DNA of 64,000 nucleotides from Mucilaginibacter robiniae (GCF_012849215.1 NZ_CP051682.1:2976001-3040000); one strand, 5' to 3'; numbered from the stretch's first letter, positions 1 through 8,804 are shown. Numbers and translations are program-made. The notes: a model not told the origin generated them from the sequence alone.

Positions 1-1177
1 TTTGTGATATCTGCTTAAAAAAAGTAAAACGTAGCTTGGGGCTTTTCCATGCTCGTTTTAATAGTAGTGGGAGTATCCATCTTTTAAATACGCGAGCCCA
101 CCAATGGCGAGACATCACGAGTGTAAAAGCCCGATCAGTTGTTTTAAGCAGTTGTTCGGCTATAGGCATTCGTTCTGCTTGGTAGCTGCTGAGTATGGTA
201 GAGGGTAATTGCTTCCGGATAACGCCGGCTAGCTTCCAGGCCAAGTTATAAGCATCCTGCAAGCCGGTGTTCATGCCTTGCCCACCTACCGGCGAATGAA
301 TGTGCGCGGCATCGCCAATCAAAAAACAGCGCCCTTGCTGAAACTCATCGGCCATGCGGTGGTGCAGGCGGTAAGTTGTAAACCAGTTTACCTGTTGTAC
401 TTGCAATGGCTTTCTGGTAATTCGTTGTATTCGGGGCAGTACATCATTTAAGGCTAAATCAACCTTCTGGGCTAATTGATCTGGCAGGTTGCCTAAAACA
501 CGGTAAGCTCCGGCTTCCGGCATCGGGAAAAATGCAGTAAATCCTCTGCTTGATAAATATAGGTTTACAAAGTCATCAACCTCATCCAGCACTACATCGG
601 CCAGGTAAAATTGGTGGGTATAAGTATCGCCGGTAAAAGGTATTTGTAATTGCTTTCTTACGGTACTATGTGCGCCATCAGCGCCAATAAGCCAGTTGCA
701 GGTAAGGTGATATTCTTCTTCTGCCAGCTTTAAAGTGGCGCTTACTACACCGGTACCTTGTTGTAAAGTAGTAAGCGTAGTGTTCCAGTAAACCGGGCAG
801 TTGTTTTGCGTAAGATAATCAACCAACGCACGTTCATTCTTGTGCTGCTGATAAATGTGAATGAATGGATAAGGCGTATAGCCCTCACCAATATCATGCA
901 GCGGAAACGTGGCTTTAGGTTTGCCACCTACATTAAAATGCAAACCCTGCGCAGGCTTTCCGTTAGGAATTACGGCATCTGCAATACCCAATTGCCGGTA
1001 AATTTCCAATGAACGGGCTTGCACTGCCAACGCTTTAGAGTGCTGGGTAGGGCCAGGCCGATTATCAATAATAATGGGTTGTATGCCGTAGCGTAAAAGC
1101 TGGGCTGCCATCATCAGGCCGGATGGGCCAGCACCTACAATGAGCACCGGAGCAGGGCCTTGTAAAGCGGGTTTCAT
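1..1177 (-). CDS. FAD-dependent aromatic-ring monooxygenase, 3' end cut by window edge
   Basis: The frame opens at ATG 1177 and stays open to base 1, giving at least 392 residues; the C-terminus lies outside the window. The N-terminus has the FAD-binding glycine motif VGAGPSG near residue 15. A second FAD motif, LIGDAAHIHSPVGGQGMN, begins near residue 277 and is typical of the p-hydroxybenzoate hydroxylase fold (UbiH/PheA/TetX-like). Such enzymes use NAD(P)H and oxygen to hydroxylate aromatic or polyketide substrates. The substrate cannot be told from the sequence. It is a lone gene pointing out of the window, with an RsmI-like gene behind it on the same strand. Confidence 0.85.
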   Translation of the reverse strand, partial: MKPALQGPAPVLIVGAGPSGLMMAAQLLRYGIQPIIIDNRPGPTQHSKALAVQARSLEIYRQLGIADAVIPNGKPAQGLHFNVGGKPKATFPLHDIGEGYTPYPFIHIYQQHKNERALVDYLTQNNCPVYWNTTLTTLQQGTGVVSATLKLAEEEYHLTCNWLIGADGAHSTVRKQLQIPFTGDTYTHQFYLADVVLDEVDDFVNLYLSSRGFTAFFPMPEAGAYRVLGNLPDQLAQKVDLALNDVLPRIQRITRKPLQVQQVNWFTTYRLHHRMADEFQQGRCFLIGDAAHIHSPVGGQGMNTGLQDAYNLAWKLAGVIRKQLPSTILSSYQAERMPIAEQLLKTTDRAFTLVMSRHWWARVFKRWILPLLLKRAWKSPKLRFTFFKQISQ

Positions 1178-1304
1178 AAGCGTGTATCTTTACTATGGGA
1201 ATGTACCTATTAACTTACAAGTTCCACTATAGTTGTAAAAAAATGTTTTACAGCTTAAGCTTCATCAAGCCTTTTGCAAAATTATCCTATAACTCAATTG
1301 ATAT

Positions 1305-2015
1305 TTAAGCTTTGTACAATAAAAATATGGTAGGCCGCTTGTGTAAATCAGGCGTATGCTTTTTCCACTCACTAACGGTACGTGTTTGTACCATTTCATC
1401 AGAAGCGGTAAGGTTACAAGCAATACACAAGCGGGTAGTTGGTTTGCAGGTTTTTAGTATTTCTTCCAGCAATGGGTTGTTACGGAAAGGGGTTTCAATA
1501 AACAGCTGTGTTTGACTCCAGCGTTCGGCTTGGCCTTCCAGTTCTTTCAGGCGTTTGCTGCGCTGCACTTTATCAATAGGCAGATAGCCATGAAAGGTGA
1601 AACTTTGTCCGTTAAAACCGGATGCCATCAGTGCCAGCAAAATAGAACTGGGACCAACCAATGGCACTACCTTAATACCTCTGCGGTGCGCTTCGGCTAC
1701 AATATCGGCACCAGGGTCGGCCACACCAGGGCAACCCGCTTCGCTCATTAAACCTGCATCGCGGCCGGCAGTCAAACCGGTAAAAAAACTATTGATATCA
1801 TTATCACGCTGATGTTTGCCGTAGTCATGTATAATCAGCTGACTTTGCGGAATGGTAAGGCCGGCTTGTTTTAAAAACTTGCGGGCTGTTTTTTCATTCT
1901 CAACAATATATTCGGTCAACTGGTTAATGGTTTGTACCAGGTAAGGGGTGAAGGATTGGACCGCGGCATCATCAGCAAGCGGAACCGGGATAAGATATAA
2001 CGTTCCGGCAGGCAT
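1305..2015 (-). CDS. SAM-dependent methyltransferase, tetrapyrrole methylase fold (RsmI-like, short form)
   Basis: The 236-residue protein starts MPAGTLYLIPVPLADDA and carries the family signatures SEAGCPGVADPG near residue 92 and VPLVGPSSILLALMASG near residue 115, which build the SAM pocket of tetrapyrrole-methylase-fold enzymes. The closest well-known relative is RsmI, which 2'-O-methylates C1402 of 16S rRNA. This version is shorter than the usual 280 or so residues and differs at the N-terminus, as in the shorter Bacteroidota paralogue. The fold is secure; the rRNA target is inferred. It stands 55 bases from the divergent gene at 2071. Confidence 0.85.
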   Translation of the reverse strand: MPAGTLYLIPVPLADDAAVQSFTPYLVQTINQLTEYIVENEKTARKFLKQAGLTIPQSQLIIHDYGKHQRDNDINSFFTGLTAGRDAGLMSEAGCPGVADPGADIVAEAHRRGIKVVPLVGPSSILLALMASGFNGQSFTFHGYLPIDKVQRSKRLKELEGQAERWSQTQLFIETPFRNNPLLEEILKTCKPTTRLCIACNLTASDEMVQTRTVSEWKKHTPDLHKRPTIFLLYKA

Positions 2016-2070
2016 GTTGCAAAAGTGACGTTTTTATTTTTAAATTACACATTCAAGAAGGGGTTTACGC

Positions 2071-2787
2071 ATGAAATCATTAAGCACTAATTGGTTTATT
2101 GAAGGTCGGGTAGATTTTGAATATAAAAAGTACGTACTGCTGGATTACTTGCAGGAAATTAACCGCTACTTCAGCAGCAACCAGTTATACCCTAATTTAT
2201 CTGACTTGGTACTGCACTACAACAACCTGCTCGATTTTAAAAAGCATAAAACGTTGTTGCAGCAAAACTTTTCGCAACGGTTAAGCAAAGCAGATATAGA
2301 TGCGGTAAAACTCACGTACCAGAAAATAGTGCAGGATGATTATACCATGCAGGAGATAGAGCAAATTATTACCTATGCCTTGCGCAAAATGGACCCTACC
2401 TTGAAAAACGGGCGGGAGTTATATGATTTTGTAGAGAGCCGTTTAGATATAGACACCATAGGGCTAGTGCCGTTACAACCTTGTAGTGGCTACTTTACCC
2501 TGCGCAACGGTAAAGAAACTACTAACTGGGTTTATGAATACCAAGTAACCTTATTTGAAGGTAAAGACGATAACTACCGCGGCATCAACATTAAGCTAAT
2601 AGATACCTATGAGCAAAGCTTGGTAAATACCCCAGAAAGTGTAAAGCAAAACCTGATCAAGCAACACAAGCACTTGCCTAATCCCGCCATGTATTATGTA
2701 AAAAGCGATATGACTTTTCCGCTAGAGCAAACTTTGCTGCCCATAGCTAAACGTAGTTTGGTTAAGTATATATCTGCAGCTGCCTAA
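2071..2787 (+). CDS. Conserved hypothetical protein, 238 aa, soluble
   Basis: No family is recognised. There is no signal peptide or membrane segment. The first half is charged and helical, with several tyrosines and DYLQEINRYF near residue 25. The second half looks like a beta-rich region (TIGLVPLQPCSGYFTLRNG near residue 130). Codon use matches the neighbours and the frame fills the gap between divergent and convergent neighbours, so it is very likely expressed. The stop lies 3 bases from the stop of the convergent map gene. It resembles an uncharacterised protein type I associate with this group, but I assign no function. Confidence 0.8.
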   Translation: MKSLSTNWFIEGRVDFEYKKYVLLDYLQEINRYFSSNQLYPNLSDLVLHYNNLLDFKKHKTLLQQNFSQRLSKADIDAVKLTYQKIVQDDYTMQEIEQIITYALRKMDPTLKNGRELYDFVESRLDIDTIGLVPLQPCSGYFTLRNGKETTNWVYEYQVTLFEGKDDNYRGINIKLIDTYEQSLVNTPESVKQNLIKQHKHLPNPAMYYVKSDMTFPLEQTLLPIAKRSLVKYISAAA

Positions 2788-2790
2788 TAC

Positions 2791-3552
2791 CTACCAAACG
2801 CCGTTATTTTCAGTTAAGATAATGGGTTCGCCACTGGTAATTAGAATAGTATGCTCGTGTTGTGCTACGTAGCCGCCCTTGTTCCCAACCAGCGTCCATC
2901 CGTCCTGCTGCGTTTCTGCAATAGTAGATGCGGTTGAAATGAAGGTTTCTACAGCTACTACTGAGTTTTTCTTGAAACGTTGCAGGTTAAAACGATCACG
3001 ATAATTAGCAATTTCGTGAGGCGCTTCATGTAAACTCCGGCCCACGCCATGCCCGGTTAAATTCTTTATAACGGTATATCCGCGCTTTTTCGCTTCTGTT
3101 TCGATAATCAGACCAATGTCAGACACGCGTACACCACCTTTAATGTTGCTGATGGCTTTGCGCAATATCTCTTTCGAAGCATCAACGAGGGCTTGATGAC
3201 CATGTTCATCTTTACCTAAAACAAAAGAACACCCATTGTCGGCCCAGTAATCGTTGAGTTCAGCCGAAACATCAATGTTTATCAGATCGCCCTCTTTTAA
3301 TATGGTTTCTGCCGTAGGGATACCATGGGCAATTTGTTTATTAATGCTAATACAAGTATGGCCCGGAAAGTTGTAGGTTTTTATAGGAGCAGAAGTTGCG
3401 CCATGTTTTTCTAAAATTAAACCGCCAAAATCATCCAACTCCTTTGCGGTCATTCCCGGCTTGGCATAATCAATCATTTGCCTTAATGTAAGTGCTACCA
3501 GTTCACTTACTGCTTTCATTCCTGCTAACTCTTCGTTGGTGGTAATAGACAT
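2791..3552 (-). CDS. map: Type I methionine aminopeptidase
   Basis: This 253-residue cytoplasmic metalloprotease removes the N-terminal methionine from new proteins. The five metal ligands of the family are visible: D94 (INIDVS), D105 (YWADNG), H168 (LTGHGVGRSLHE), E202 (VAVETF) and E233 (AQHEHT); H76 in IAHGIP is the conserved substrate-binding histidine. The length matches a bare type I enzyme with no N-terminal extension. It lies tail to tail with the gene at 2071, 3 bases apart, with no terminator between them. In many genomes map sits in the ribosomal protein cluster; here it stands alone, so this may be a second copy. Confidence 0.95.
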   Translation of the reverse strand: MSITTNEELAGMKAVSELVALTLRQMIDYAKPGMTAKELDDFGGLILEKHGATSAPIKTYNFPGHTCISINKQIAHGIPTAETILKEGDLINIDVSAELNDYWADNGCSFVLGKDEHGHQALVDASKEILRKAISNIKGGVRVSDIGLIIETEAKKRGYTVIKNLTGHGVGRSLHEAPHEIANYRDRFNLQRFKKNSVVAVETFISTASTIAETQQDGWTLVGNKGGYVAQHEHTILITSGEPIILTENNGVW

Positions 3553-3959
3553 GTTTATCTGTATTATGGGTCAGATCAATTGATCAGCCAAAAGTAGTTA
3601 AACTTCGTTAATTACAGGTCAAAGCAGTTTACTATTCGAATCCGGTTGACACGAAGGACTATTCTTTCTTTATGACAATGGCTGTTCATACGGCTTAATC
3701 AGCTATGGAAAGAAGGTATTGAAAATAGAGAATAGGAGAGTACTATGCCGTAACCACAACTATTGTTATGACGACCTAATAGATAATACGTATATACTAA
3801 ATAGGGAAAATAATTAAATAAACTTATCAGTAGAGATAAGAGGTAAACATTACCTATCTATCTCTACTGATTTATCATCTTATAAAAACCTTGCAGGGAT
3901 ATAGCAAAAGCAAGGAGCTTGCTTTTAAAATTAACAGTGTAGCTTTTGATTGTACACTA
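3553..3959. other. Intergenic region, 407 bp
   Basis: This AT-rich stretch lies between the start of map and the stop of the DUF4290 gene. No convincing ORF was found in six frames. Its only clear structure is the long hairpin at 3826-3871. The promoter of map should lie in its left part, but I see no clean TAnnTTTG element there. Confidence 0.7.
3826..3871 (-). terminator. Long hairpin behind the DUF4290 gene, probable terminator
   Basis: A perfect 13-bp stem (3826-3838 with 3859-3871) encloses a short internal mismatch and an inner 6-bp stem (3841-3846 with 3850-3855) with a 3-base loop. It lies about 90 bases past the minus-strand stop of the DUF4290 gene, and a T-rich stretch follows on that strand. 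There is no uninterrupted U-run, so termination is inferred. Confidence 0.5.
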
Positions 3960-4709
3960 TTAATATTTACGCGCTCCGCCGTTGTTGCTGCGGTTGTTGT
4001 TATTGTTGTTGCGCTGCTGCTGGTTGTTCCGGTTTTGATTATTGTTGTTGTTGTTCCGGTTTTGGTTGTTATTGTTGTTCCGGTTCTGGTTATTGGTACG
4101 TTGCTGATTATTGCCGCGGGTGTTTTGTACAGGCGTACGGTATTCAACCCGGTTCAGGTTTACGTTATCTTCCAGTTGCAGTTCGCCGTTTGATAGTTCG
4201 CGCAAGTCGGCCAGAATGCTTTCATCCGATACCGAATCTTTGTTCCATTGTACATAAGCCATTTTCATGAAGTTGGCAATAGCCTGTACCATGTGCTGGC
4301 GGCGAGCAGGTTCTTCAATACTTTTGGCTTTGTTAATCATCAGCTCAATAGTTTTGCCATAGTGCTTGTATTTAATGCGCTGATGCGGGTAGGTTAATGG
4401 ATCTGGCTTAATGTGCAAAGCTTCGGGCTCGGGCACAGGGTAAGGCGAATCTACATCAATCTTATAGTCAGATATAATATGCAGGTGATCCCACAGTTTA
4501 TGTTTAAAATCGGCCACGTCACGCAGGTGCGGGTTTAAAAAGCCCATCAGTTCAATCACCACGTTGGCGTAACGGTTGCGTTCTTCTTTAGTAGGCAGGT
4601 TTACAATGTACTTCACCATGTTCTGTACATTGCGGCCATATTCAGATAATAAAAGTTTACTACGGGTTGAGTTATAATCAAACGGAGCAGGCATTGCTTT
4701 TGGTGCCAT
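3960..4709 (-). CDS. DUF4290 protein with asparagine-rich tail
   Basis: Residues 1 to about 184 match the Bacteroidota DUF4290 family as I know it: PFDYNSTRSKLLLSEYGRN near residue 8, then NPHLRDVADFKHKLWDHL near residue 58 and YGKTIELMINKA near residue 115. The function of the family is unknown. From about residue 185 the protein turns into a 65-residue low-complexity tail made almost only of Asn, Gln and Arg, ending NNGGARKY. The tail is encoded by imperfect repeats of gttgtt and ccggttttg units. No signal peptide or membrane segment is seen. The tail may be disordered and, with its arginines, could bind RNA; that is inference. Confidence 0.85.
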   Translation of the reverse strand: MAPKAMPAPFDYNSTRSKLLLSEYGRNVQNMVKYIVNLPTKEERNRYANVVIELMGFLNPHLRDVADFKHKLWDHLHIISDYKIDVDSPYPVPEPEALHIKPDPLTYPHQRIKYKHYGKTIELMINKAKSIEEPARRQHMVQAIANFMKMAYVQWNKDSVSDESILADLRELSNGELQLEDNVNLNRVEYRTPVQNTRGNNQQRTNNQNRNNNNNQNRNNNNNNQNRNNQQQRNNNNNNRSNNGGARKY

Positions 4710-4935
4710 GTAGTTTTTTAAATAAGTTTAATTTATCGGCGAGCTTCTGTTTGTAGGTTGTACTTTCTAAAGCTTAAGCCGGAATGATAAGTATTGCTAT
4801 CTATAAAAGTGTATCAGGGTAACGCAAATATACAGGTTTTGTGTTATTGCTAAAACCTATAATCGGGTAAATGAGTTATTTTTATTGAAAAACAATGCAA
4901 ATTGTTTAGTTTTTAATCTATAAAGCATTTTAATA

Positions 4936-6048
4936 TTGGTACAAGAACAAGTTTATATCAAGTATATTGACATTTACCGCTTCAGTATTGCCATGGAGCC
5001 GTTTACCATTGCAACCGGAACTATGAACTATGCACAGAATGTGCTTGTACGTATTCATACCGATGCAGGTTTTGATGGCGTAGGCGAATGTTCAGCTTTC
5101 CCGATGATTACCGGCGAAACGCAGGATACCTGCTTGGTGATGGCACGCGAATTTGCCCGCTTATGGAAAGGAACCAACGCGCTTGAAATAGCCTTGCGCC
5201 TGCAACAACTGCATGATTTTACGGCCGGTAATACCACCATTAAAAGCGCTTTCGATATGGCGCTGTATGATATTGCTGCCAAAAGCGCAGGCTTGCCGTT
5301 ATACCAATTTTTAAAAGGTAGCCGCCGGGAGGTAGAAACTGATATAACCATTGGCATAGCCGAACCTGAAGTAATGGCCGATAAAGCCCGGAAGTTTCAG
5401 CAAAGTGGAGCCAAAATATTGAAAGTTAAATTAGGTAAAGATGCCCGTCAGGATGTGGAGCGCATCCGGCAGATCAGGGAAGCGGTAGGAGAAGATATGC
5501 AGATACGCATTGATGCCAACCAGGGGTGGAGCTTTGAGGATGCCATACTGGCTTTGCAGGGCATGGCCGATATGAACATAGCTTTTTGTGAACAACCTAT
5601 GCGCACCTGGTACGATGATTTGCTGCCCGAACTGATGCGCCAGTCGCCGGTGAAAATTATGGCAGATGAAAGCGTGTACAATCACCATGATGCCCGCAAG
5701 CAAATACAAAGTGACTCGTGCGATTATATCAACATTAAACTGGCCAAATCGGGTGGTATTTATGAAGCTTTGCAGATTCATGATCTGGCTGAAGATTACA
5801 ACATTCCCTGTATGATGGGTGGAATGCTGGAAAGCCGCATTGCTTTAAGTGCCAAACTGCATTTGGTGTACGCTAGTCCTAATATCCAGTTTTTTGATAT
5901 GGACACCTGTATGCTGGGCCACCTGGAAGACCCCTGCACTGGAGGTGTTACTTACAACGGCTATTCCCTGAACATTGATGATACCCCCGGCATTGGTGCT
6001 GATGTCAAACCCGAATTTTTAAAGAAATGTGAACACTGGCGGGTGTGA
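4936..6048 (+). CDS. Dipeptide epimerase (L-Ala-D/L-Glu epimerase type, enolase superfamily)
   Basis: The 370-residue protein has the muconate-lactonising fold: an N-terminal capping domain followed by a barrel with the ordered catalytic residues KVKLGKD (near 162), RIDANQGW (near 191), CEQPM (near 219), MADES (near 242) and INIKLAKSGG (near 263). Paired lysines on opposite barrel strands are typical of dipeptide epimerases, which serve recycling of cell-wall dipeptides. The exact substrate is not fixed by sequence. The first beta strand (YIKYIDIYRFSIAMEPF) lies upstream of the first ATG (4993), so TTG at 4936 is the best start. Confidence 0.88.
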   Translation: MVQEQVYIKYIDIYRFSIAMEPFTIATGTMNYAQNVLVRIHTDAGFDGVGECSAFPMITGETQDTCLVMAREFARLWKGTNALEIALRLQQLHDFTAGNTTIKSAFDMALYDIAAKSAGLPLYQFLKGSRREVETDITIGIAEPEVMADKARKFQQSGAKILKVKLGKDARQDVERIRQIREAVGEDMQIRIDANQGWSFEDAILALQGMADMNIAFCEQPMRTWYDDLLPELMRQSPVKIMADESVYNHHDARKQIQSDSCDYINIKLAKSGGIYEALQIHDLAEDYNIPCMMGGMLESRIALSAKLHLVYASPNIQFFDMDTCMLGHLEDPCTGGVTYNGYSLNIDDTPGIGADVKPEFLKKCEHWRV

Positions 6049-6201
6049 GCGTAAAGCTAGAGGTTAAGAAGTGGTAAAATGGAGAATGATTAAACTCGGT
6101 TCTTTTTAAGGCAGTAGTGATTATGTTACTATTTTATACTAAACGTATTTTTTGTATATACGCTGGCATAGGATATACTCTACGTAATAAGATATCAGAT
6201 A

Positions 6202-6396
6202 TCACAAGCGTCTGACTGCATCAACAAATTTTACTAATACATATCCAATGATAGCCATACCTAACAGGATTCCACCAAAAAATTCAAGCATTCCTAGCCA
6301 TCTTGGATTGCTAGGATCGCCATAGCCTAGTTCACATAGGTAGCCACTTAACATAAGTGCAACAAACGCTAATAAAATTTTAACTGTAGTTTTCAT
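6202..6396 (-). CDS. Small membrane protein, 64 aa, unrecognised
   Basis: The ORF starts MKTTVKILLAFVALMLSGY and has two hydrophobic segments, about residues 5-20 and 38-56, joined by a short loop with CELGYGDPSNPRWLG; it ends KFVDAVRRL. This fits a two-pass inner-membrane protein with positive ends. No family is recognised. It stands alone in a stretch of small orphan genes. The coding call rests on the sensible membrane topology and the lack of a better frame. Confidence 0.5.
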   Translation of the reverse strand: MKTTVKILLAFVALMLSGYLCELGYGDPSNPRWLGMLEFFGGILLGMAIIGYVLVKFVDAVRRL

Positions 6397-6424
6397 GCAA
6401 AAGGCAGATGCTTCATGTCATGAA

Positions 6425-6580
6425 GGTAAGGAAAGATTACTATACTTCCCGCCGTTGCGCAAAGTATCCAGACTGCGTACGCTTATGCCTGTAGTCTCCA
6501 GACTACCGAAAAAAGCTGATGGGTTCGGCAGCTTAGAGTCTGCGGGCATATAGTTTCGTAGTTAGAAACTACGAACAGCG
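6425..6580. repeat. Cluster of short inverted repeats before the gene at 6584
   Basis: Two clean palindromes lie here: 7-bp arms at 6491-6497 and 6500-6506 (gtagtct..agactac) and 9-bp arms at 6555-6563 and 6567-6575 (ttcgtagtt..aactacgaa). The words 'cagact' and 'agtct' recur (6469, 6494, 6499, 6537), and tatgcctgtagtct near 6485 is nearly complementary to agtctgcgggcata at 6537. The dense palindromes and higher GC content suggest a mobile or repeated intergenic element rather than a promoter; this is inference. Confidence 0.4.
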
Positions 6581-6583
6581 ATT

Positions 6584-7198
6584 ATGTTTCTGAAAAGCTT
6601 TAGAAAGTATATATTTACTGAGAACATCACTGATTGCACCATGCTAACCTTTACCATCGGATTGCATCACCTTGAGATAGCTAATTCAGTTCTTTACGAT
6701 GAAGGTACTGCTGATAACTTAGAACAGTATGATGCGGTGTACTTGAATGAAGACCATTATAAACCAACATCGTTGTATATCATAAAGCTTTATCAAGATG
6801 GTAAACTTATAAAGAATGTCTTAATAGGTGCTTTGGGTAGTGGTATAGGTATTCATAGAAGCTCACAAGTTATAGAACAGGACCGGATGGTTATATGTTG
6901 CTGTGATATGGTATTTTGCCTTTCCCTTCCTGAACTTGATTTATTGTGGAAGACGAAAGCTGATTGGGCGGTCTGCTTTGAAATATTCAAGTACATGGAA
7001 GATTATATTGTACATGGCGAGATTGATATTAGCCGGATTGATAAAGATGGTAAGATTATGTGGCAACAAAGTGGTGCTGATATCTTTACAACTGCAGAAG
7101 GCAAAAATGATTTTATACTTACGAAAGATTATATCTTGGCTACCGATTGGGGATACTGCAAATACAAGTTTGACTTTGATGGTAACAGGTTAAGTTAA
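6584..7198 (+). CDS. Hypothetical protein, 204 aa, possibly beta-propeller-like
   Basis: No family is recognised. The protein has many short beta-like strands with repeating aromatic and aspartate turns (LDLLWKTKADWAVCFEI, ISRIDKDGKIMWQQSGADI, ILATDWGYCKYKFDFDGN), a pattern seen in partial beta-propellers with an outer-strand Trp. There is no signal peptide. The first ATG is 6584, but an internal ATG at 6641 (MLTFTIGLHHLEIANS) would also give a sensible protein. Codon use is more AT-rich than in the housekeeping neighbours and short palindromes lie just upstream, which fits accessory DNA. Confidence 0.65.
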   Translation: MFLKSFRKYIFTENITDCTMLTFTIGLHHLEIANSVLYDEGTADNLEQYDAVYLNEDHYKPTSLYIIKLYQDGKLIKNVLIGALGSGIGIHRSSQVIEQDRMVICCCDMVFCLSLPELDLLWKTKADWAVCFEIFKYMEDYIVHGEIDISRIDKDGKIMWQQSGADIFTTAEGKNDFILTKDYILATDWGYCKYKFDFDGNRLS

Positions 7199-7205
7199 GC
7201 TCCTT

Positions 7206-7313
7206 ATGGATATGCAAACAAAAGTTAATAAGCGGAAACTTACTTTAGCTATCCTAATCACGGTAGTGTTTTTTACCGCCAAGGTCTGTGTCCTCACAGA
7301 CCTTCTTGCTTAA
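7206..7313 (+). CDS. Possible small membrane peptide, 35 aa
   Basis: A short ORF starts 7 bases after the stop of the gene at 6584. It has a positive N-terminus (TKVNKRKL) and one hydrophobic helix (TLAILITVVFFTAKVCVL). ATG at 7206 or 7212 could be used. The hairpin 7281-7304 lies inside its end. The topology is plausible for a small membrane protein, but length alone gives little support. Confidence 0.3.
   Translation: MDMQTKVNKRKLTLAILITVVFFTAKVCVLTDLLA
7281..7304 (+). terminator. 10-bp hairpin, possible terminator of the 6584 transcript
   Basis: Arms aaggtctgtg (7281-7290) and cacagacctt (7295-7304) are perfectly complementary around a 4-base loop. No U-run follows, so terminator function is weak inference. 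Confidence 0.35.
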
Positions 7314-7408
7314 ATTACAAAAGATAAAGGTTAGTTGCATGAACACCAACAACGGCTTAAAGGAAAAAGGCGCTGACAAAACAGTGCCACCACTGCCAAT
7401 GGTTTGTC

Positions 7409-7455
7409 AGTGTTACAGGGTGTTACACACTGAAACATGTAACACCTGTAACACT
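7409..7455 (-). terminator. Inverted repeat at the dNTPase stop codon
   Basis: agtgttacagggtgttaca (7409-7427) is complementary to tgtaacacctgtaacact (7438-7455) apart from one extra G. The right arm touches the minus-strand stop codon of the dNTPase gene, as expected for its terminator. The word gtgttac also occurs twice as a direct repeat in each arm. No U-run is seen. Confidence 0.5.
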
Positions 7456-8804
7456 TAATGAATAGCCGGAAACGAGATGCCTTTGATGTTCCGGTAAAGT
7501 TCTACCGCGTATAAATCCGTCATACCCGACACGAAATCAAGTACGCTTTGAATTTGGTAGTACAAGCCCGGGTTTTTGCTGATAAACTGTTTGGGGATCA
7601 TAGCCACTAACTTTTTATAATAATGGTTGTCATTATGTAGCAACGCAAGAATAAACTCTTCCAGCAAACCGCCCATCACCTGGTAACCGGCCACTTCAAT
7701 TTGCACAACCGACTGATAATTGTAAATCTTCTGCCGGGAAATTTCGGTAATCGCTTGCCACGGTGCGCCGAAAGGCTCGGGTAAAACGTCGGTCAAACTT
7801 TGATTGAAGTTGCCACTCAGAATAGCTTCCTGGTTTTCCAAAAATATCTGCGAACAGGCAGTAATTAAGTTATTAATGGCTTTGGCCCGTAACAAGCCTA
7901 CTTTGGCATCTTCATCCTCAAACTCGCTGTTCAGCCAGCCAGCTAATCGGCTGCTGTTGCAAATGGGCAATAAAAGCTCTTCTATCTTTTCGTACGATAA
8001 TATTTTCAACCGGTGGGCATCTTCCAGGTCGATGATGCTGTAGCAAATATCATCGGCAGCTTCCACCAAATAAACCAGTGGGTGCCGTTTGTAAATTAGT
8101 GGACTATCCTGCGTTTTAATCAACTGCAACTCTTCGGCTATTTTTTGAAAGCTAGCCTGTTCTGATTGGAAAAATCCGTATTTCTTTTGATGAATGTTGC
8201 CTTTGACATGTCCTGCTATAGCAGCGCATGGGTATTTTACAATAGCGGCCAGCGTAGTGTAAGTTAACGCAAACGCGCCATTCCCCTTACCGGTAAACGG
8301 ATGAGTAAGGATGCGCAGCGCATTGGCATTACCTTCAAAATGAATAAGATCATGCCATTGCTCATCGGTTAAATGCTGACGGTACTGCCTGCCATCACCG
8401 TCGGTAAAATAGCGCGACAATGCCGATTCGCCCGAATGGCCAAACGCTGGATTGCCCATATCATGCGCTAAGCAAGCGGCGGCTACAATGTTGCCGGTTT
8501 CGCTGATTAGCGGAAGGCGCTGATCTAAATTAGGCTCCTGCTTTTTAAGATTGTTGTAAAATATGGTACCTAATGATCGGCCTACGCTGGCTACTTCTAA
8601 ACTGTGAGTAAGTCGGTTATGTACAAAAACACTACCCGGTAGTGGAAATACTTGGGTTTTATTCTGTAACCTGCGGAATGGCGAGGAAAATATCAGCCGG
8701 TCGTAATCGCGCTGAAACTGTGACCGGGCTTTATCCTGATCCTGCAAATCATTGCTTTCAACACCCCAGCGCTTGGCCGAAATAAGGTTTTCCCATTGCA
8801 TCAT
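7455..8804 (-). CDS. dgt: Deoxynucleoside triphosphate triphosphohydrolase (dGTPase family)
   Basis: The 449-residue HD-domain enzyme cleaves dNTPs to nucleoside and triphosphate and so trims dNTP pools. The N-terminal family motif SPFRRLQNKTQVFPLPG (near residue 41) is followed by the metal-binding histidine in NRLTHSLE (H67) and the HD pair in CLAHDMGNPAFGHSGE (H114, D115); a later aspartate lies in EAADDICYSIIDLED. Length and motif order match the bacterial dGTPase-like group. Several members act on other dNTPs or in phage defence, so strict dGTP specificity is not proven. It is a single gene with its own 3' inverted repeat. Confidence 0.92.
   Translation of the reverse strand: MMQWENLISAKRWGVESNDLQDQDKARSQFQRDYDRLIFSSPFRRLQNKTQVFPLPGSVFVHNRLTHSLEVASVGRSLGTIFYNNLKKQEPNLDQRLPLISETGNIVAAACLAHDMGNPAFGHSGESALSRYFTDGDGRQYRQHLTDEQWHDLIHFEGNANALRILTHPFTGKGNGAFALTYTTLAAIVKYPCAAIAGHVKGNIHQKKYGFFQSEQASFQKIAEELQLIKTQDSPLIYKRHPLVYLVEAADDICYSIIDLEDAHRLKILSYEKIEELLLPICNSSRLAGWLNSEFEDEDAKVGLLRAKAINNLITACSQIFLENQEAILSGNFNQSLTDVLPEPFGAPWQAITEISRQKIYNYQSVVQIEVAGYQVMGGLLEEFILALLHNDNHYYKKLVAMIPKQFISKNPGLYYQIQSVLDFVSGMTDLYAVELYRNIKGISFPAIH

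Noticed and set aside
3891-4270. Cys/Val-rich ORFs on the plus strand
   Set aside because: They are antisense to the Asn-rich repeat of the DUF4290 gene; the composition comes from the repeat.
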